This document shows, piece by piece, positions 7,003 to 9,172 of a DNA stretch of 9,172 bases. Below the pieces are notes generated by a model. The model worked only from the letters and a program-made list of their open reading frames with translations. It had not been told where the DNA came from and did no database searches. The first letter of the stretch is position 1. Each line of letters starts with the position of its first letter. The stretch is taken from positions 1 through 9,172 of the forward strand of contig CAWKDG010000009.1 of NCBI GenBank assembly GCA_963848355.1, in the 5' to 3' direction. The position numbers were made by a program, and so were the translations under genes. The stretch is from CAWKDG01 sp963848355. GTDB taxonomy: Bacteria > Actinomycetota > Acidimicrobiia > Acidimicrobiales > UBA8190.

Positions 7003-7044
7003 CCCGGTGGCCGACGGCACGGGGTCGGGTCGAAGCCCGCAGTC

Positions 7045-8094
7045 ATGGACACCCTGGCCGGGCTGATCCGTCGGTCCTCCCACGCCTGGGAGCCCGGGGT
7101 CGAGCATGCCATCTTCGACACGCGGGATCCTGACTCCATCGCGCTGCGCATCGAGGAGCTCGTCGCCGAGCGATTCGTAGCGGTCGATCACGCTCTCTTC
7201 TACCGGCCAGGAGTAGGAGTGGTCGCCGGTCTGACGCTCGTCGACGGGTCCGAGATCGTAGTGAAGGTCCATCGCTGGAACGTGAGTCTCGAGCGCCTGA
7301 TGGCGGTGCAGCGCGTTCAGGCGCTTCTCGCCGATGCCGGGCTTCCGGCGCCGCGGCCCCTTATGGATCCCTGTCCGCTCGGGAAGGGGATCGCCACGGC
7401 CGAGGAGATGCTCAGCGGTCAGTCCGCTGATGCCGGGCACCGGTCCGTACGAAAGGCGATTGCCGTAGCCCTTCACGCATTCATAGGGGCGACAACCGAC
7501 ATCTCGGGGATCGAGGCACTAGGAGCACCCTTGATTCTCCGGCCACTCGATGCGCCCCTCTGGCCCGAGCCGCACGATGTCCGCCTCGACTTCGACGCCT
7601 CCGCCGATGGCGCCGAATGGATCGATGACCTTGCCATGACAGCGCGCCAACGACTGCAGGCGGTCGGTGACGACGTCGTGGTGGGTCACTTCGACTGGCG
7701 AGTGGAGAACCTCGGGTTCGCCGGGAGGCGCGTGGTGGCGATCTACGATTGGGATTCGGTCTTCGTCGCCCCGGAGGCGGTAGTCGTCGGCAATACGGCC
7801 GCGCAATTCACAGTGGACTGGAGCAGGGGTGAACCCGATCCACTTCCCTCGTTGGGAGAGATGCGCTCGTTCGTCGATGACTACGAACAAGCGCGAGGCC
7901 GGAGATTCAGCTCCAGCGAGTGGGAACTGTTGGACGCAGCCAATCTCGCGCTCTGCACCTACGGAGCGCGCTGCCAGCACTCGGATTCGACGCTGCATCC
8001 TGTGAACGGGAGCACATCCGACAACCGCTGGATCCGGCTTCTGCGCGAAAGAGGTGAAGAGTGGTCGATCGTGCCGAGGATCCCAGAATCGTGA
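7045..8094 (+). CDS. Aminoglycoside-phosphotransferase-fold kinase (APH/choline kinase superfamily)
   Basis: This 349-residue protein has the eukaryotic-like kinase fold found in aminoglycoside phosphotransferases, choline kinases and homoserine or methylthioribose kinases. Visible elements: VVKVHRWN with probable ATP-binding lysine K74 (71-78); catalytic loop VVVGHFDWRVENLGF (211-225), fitting HxDxxxxN with H215, D217 and N222; and metal-binding IYDWDSV (233-239), the counterpart of the kinase DFG, with D235. The N-terminal part to about residue 125 is the beta-rich lobe and the rest is helical. The start is the ATG at 7045, where conserved-looking sequence begins; its Shine-Dalgarno is weak, and it probably depends on readthrough from the ROK gene. 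The acceptor is unknown. Most chromosomal members of this family in actinobacteria are metabolic rather than resistance enzymes, so a resistance function should not be assumed. Next to a sugar kinase and across from a glycosidase, a sugar, inositol or amino-alcohol acceptor is conceivable. Confidence 0.8.
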   Translation: MDTLAGLIRRSSHAWEPGVEHAIFDTRDPDSIALRIEELVAERFVAVDHALFYRPGVGVVAGLTLVDGSEIVVKVHRWNVSLERLMAVQRVQALLADAGLPAPRPLMDPCPLGKGIATAEEMLSGQSADAGHRSVRKAIAVALHAFIGATTDISGIEALGAPLILRPLDAPLWPEPHDVRLDFDASADGAEWIDDLAMTARQRLQAVGDDVVVGHFDWRVENLGFAGRRVVAIYDWDSVFVAPEAVVVGNTAAQFTVDWSRGEPDPLPSLGEMRSFVDDYEQARGRRFSSSEWELLDAANLALCTYGARCQHSDSTLHPVNGSTSDNRWIRLLRERGEEWSIVPRIPES

Positions 8095-8097
8095 AAA

Positions 8098-8106
8098 TGC
8101 TAAATT
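8098..8106 (+). promoter_or_regulatory. Possible extended -10 promoter for the VOC gene
   Basis: TGC followed by TAAATT (8101-8106) resembles an extended -10 element. It sits in the 45-base gap before the VOC gene and would place transcription start about 25-28 bases ahead of its ATG. I see no convincing -35 box, and the upstream part overlaps the end of the preceding gene. AT-rich hexamers can arise by chance. Confidence 0.3.
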
Positions 8107-8139
8107 CCCGACGTCGACGCCAAGGGCGAAGGTGGTGCG

Positions 8140-8514
8140 ATGGCTGTTGAGACCCGCGGAATCAGGCACATCCACCTGATGGTGGCCGACCACGATCGCT
8201 CGGTCTCCTTCTACAAGACTGTCTTCGGCATGGAAATCGGCTTTCGAGACGAATTTATCCTGTTCCTTCATTCGCCGAACAACCACGACGACCTGGCGCT
8301 GCATCTTGCCGTCACCGATGAGGAGAAGAGCCGAGTCGGCATTCTGGGCGGCTGCGAACACTTCGGCATCACCGTGAAGGACCGGGGGCAGCTGGACGAC
8401 TGCATCGCCCTTGTCATTGCGGCCGGCGGCGCTTTGCACGACAAGGGTGAACACGCCCCCGGCGTCCCCTACGCCTACGTCACCGACCCGGATGGGTACC
8501 TCATCGAGATCTGA
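8140..8514 (+). CDS. VOC-superfamily (glyoxalase/bleomycin-resistance/dioxygenase fold) protein
   Basis: This 124-residue protein is a single vicinal-oxygen-chelate module pair of the usual small size. The first half has RHIHLMVADHDRSVSFYKTV (9-28), with H10 at the normal metal-ligand place, and FGMEIGF. The second half has EHFGITVKD (73-81, H74) and ends VTDPDGYLIEI (114-124) with E123 as a likely ligand; H55 in LALHLAV is another candidate. This is the pattern of metal-dependent members such as glyoxalase I, fosfomycin or bleomycin resistance proteins and extradiol dioxygenases. The sequence does not say which reaction is catalysed. AAGGTGG (8129-8135) lies four bases before the ATG and supports this start. 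It follows the APH-type kinase on the same strand by 45 bases, so it could be the third gene of that operon or have its own promoter. Confidence 0.85.
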   Translation: MAVETRGIRHIHLMVADHDRSVSFYKTVFGMEIGFRDEFILFLHSPNNHDDLALHLAVTDEEKSRVGILGGCEHFGITVKDRGQLDDCIALVIAAGGALHDKGEHAPGVPYAYVTDPDGYLIEI

Positions 8515-8606
8515 CGAGGCCCTCCACCACCCTGCGCACTGATTTTTCCTCGTCGTGGTAAAGGCTACGCACCGACATGTCGATCACCCAGGAAATTCGT
8601 CCTGCC

Positions 8607-8612
8607 AAGGAG
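8607..8612 (+). promoter_or_regulatory. Strong Shine-Dalgarno AAGGAG deciding the start of the membrane-protein gene
   Basis: AAGGAG lies six bases before the ATG at 8619, ideal spacing. An in-frame ATG 14 codons upstream (8577) has only AAAGG at a poor distance, so 8619 is the preferred start. Confidence 0.7.
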
Positions 8613-8618
8613 CGGGGG

Positions 8619-9172
8619 ATGAGCGACTTCTCACAAGGACCGGGTTGGTGGATCGCCTCGGACGGAAAGTGGTATCCGCCCCATCTGCATCCGTCGTTTC
8701 AACCCACCCCATACTGGACACCTGATTGGCCTCCGTCCGGATCAACGCACATGCCGATCACGGCTCATTCTGGCTCCAAACACCGGACCGCCTGGGTGGT
8801 CGGATCCTTCGTGGGCATCGTCGCCGTCCTCGTTGCCATCGGGATCGGAATCGGACTGAACATCGGCTCCGCGCCGGGGCACGGGGGTGTCTTGACCGCG
8901 GACGAGGGAACGGTGGTCTTCTCTGACAACTTTCACAATCCCTATTCTGGGTGGCAGTCCGCCCCTGACTCTGGTGCGACATTCACGTACGAGAACGACA
9001 CCTATGTGATCGTCCCCACGGGCAACCTCCACTGGTTCGCCTTCGCCCCCTACCAGGAGCCCGTTCAACAGATGAGTGCGGCAGTGACAGCCACCGAGAG
9101 CGCGTCATCGCCTGTCGGTGCTGGGTTCGGAGTGATGTGCCTTCGTGGCGCTGGGAGTTCGCAGGTGAGATT
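8619..9172 (+). CDS. Single-pass membrane protein with N-terminal GPGWW motif, 3' partial
   Basis: The frame is open from ATG 8619 to the window edge (184 codons), so the C-terminus is missing. Residues 7-21 are GPGWWIASDGKWYPP, a short aromatic motif like the N-terminal cytoplasmic modules on many Acidimicrobiia membrane proteins and loosely like DUF2510 (PGWYPDP...). A Pro/Trp-rich linker (22-45) follows, then a basic stretch and one transmembrane helix at about 59-81. The part outside (about 90 onward) begins TVVFSDNFHNPYSGWQSA and continues with YENDTYVIVPTGN. This looks like the start of a beta-sandwich, concanavalin/LamG-like domain of the sort that binds sugars or other ligands, but the domain is cut off, so this is a guess. 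The expected topology is N-terminus inside and C-terminal domain outside. About 100 bases separate it from the VOC gene, so it probably has its own promoter. Confidence 0.75.
   Translation, partial: MSDFSQGPGWWIASDGKWYPPHLHPSFQPTPYWTPDWPPSGSTHMPITAHSGSKHRTAWVVGSFVGIVAVLVAIGIGIGLNIGSAPGHGGVLTADEGTVVFSDNFHNPYSGWQSAPDSGATFTYENDTYVIVPTGNLHWFAFAPYQEPVQQMSAAVTATESASSPVGAGFGVMCLRGAGSSQVR

Noticed and set aside
7519..8454. A 311-residue minus-strand open frame over the APH-type kinase and VOC genes
   Set aside because: It spans two well-supported plus-strand genes and the gap between them, has no recognisable domain, and fits the known excess of antisense open frames at high GC.
7045..8514. An antibiotic-resistance cassette made of the APH-fold kinase and the VOC protein
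   Set aside because: Both folds occur in resistance enzymes, but they are far more common in metabolic or unknown proteins. No mobile element or resistance-specific motif is visible, and the neighbours are metabolic.

Overview
This is a GC-rich, densely coded window from what looks like a high-GC actinobacterium, most likely of the class Acidimicrobiia. The best clue is the right-most gene, whose N-terminus GPGWWIASDGKWYPP is a motif I associate with membrane proteins of that group (recalled, not searched). The cbs-metB pair, as in mycobacteria, also fits Actinobacteria. There is no rRNA, tRNA, CRISPR array, insertion sequence or phage gene.

Left part, minus strand, read from right to left. 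A secreted family-5 glycosidase of the endoglycoceramidase-like type (4000-5871) is followed after 129 bases by cystathionine beta-synthase (2206-3870). Then come a cystathionine gamma-synthase/lyase gene (1029-2186) and a class I SAM-dependent methyltransferase gene (about 219-1032). The last three are tightly packed and look like a reverse-transsulfuration operon (homocysteine to cystathionine to cysteine). The metB-like and methyltransferase genes are interrupted by about ten single-base frame changes, all between about 300 and 1770. No frame break is visible from 2200 to the end. This suggests poor sequence quality at a contig or clone end, or a decayed operon tail. An AT-rich scrap (1-35) and a hairpin cluster (109-167) lie at the extreme left.

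Right part, plus strand. A divergent intergenic region (5872-5976) with a 10-bp palindrome and a second inverted repeat separates the glycosidase from a ROK-family sugar kinase (5977-7002). A kinase of the aminoglycoside-phosphotransferase fold follows (7045-8094), then a small VOC/glyoxalase-fold protein (8140-8514). Last is a single-pass membrane protein with an extracellular domain that runs off the right edge (8619-9172). The glycosidase, ROK kinase and APH-type kinase could form a module that releases a sugar or head group from glycolipids outside the cell and phosphorylates it inside. That link is inferred only from gene proximity.

I see no clearly new defence or mobile system. The least ordinary items are the roughly 98-residue N-terminal extension on cystathionine beta-synthase, the altered zinc motif of the ROK protein, the glycosidase-kinase neighbourhood, the alternative hairpins at the left end, and the clustered frame breaks.
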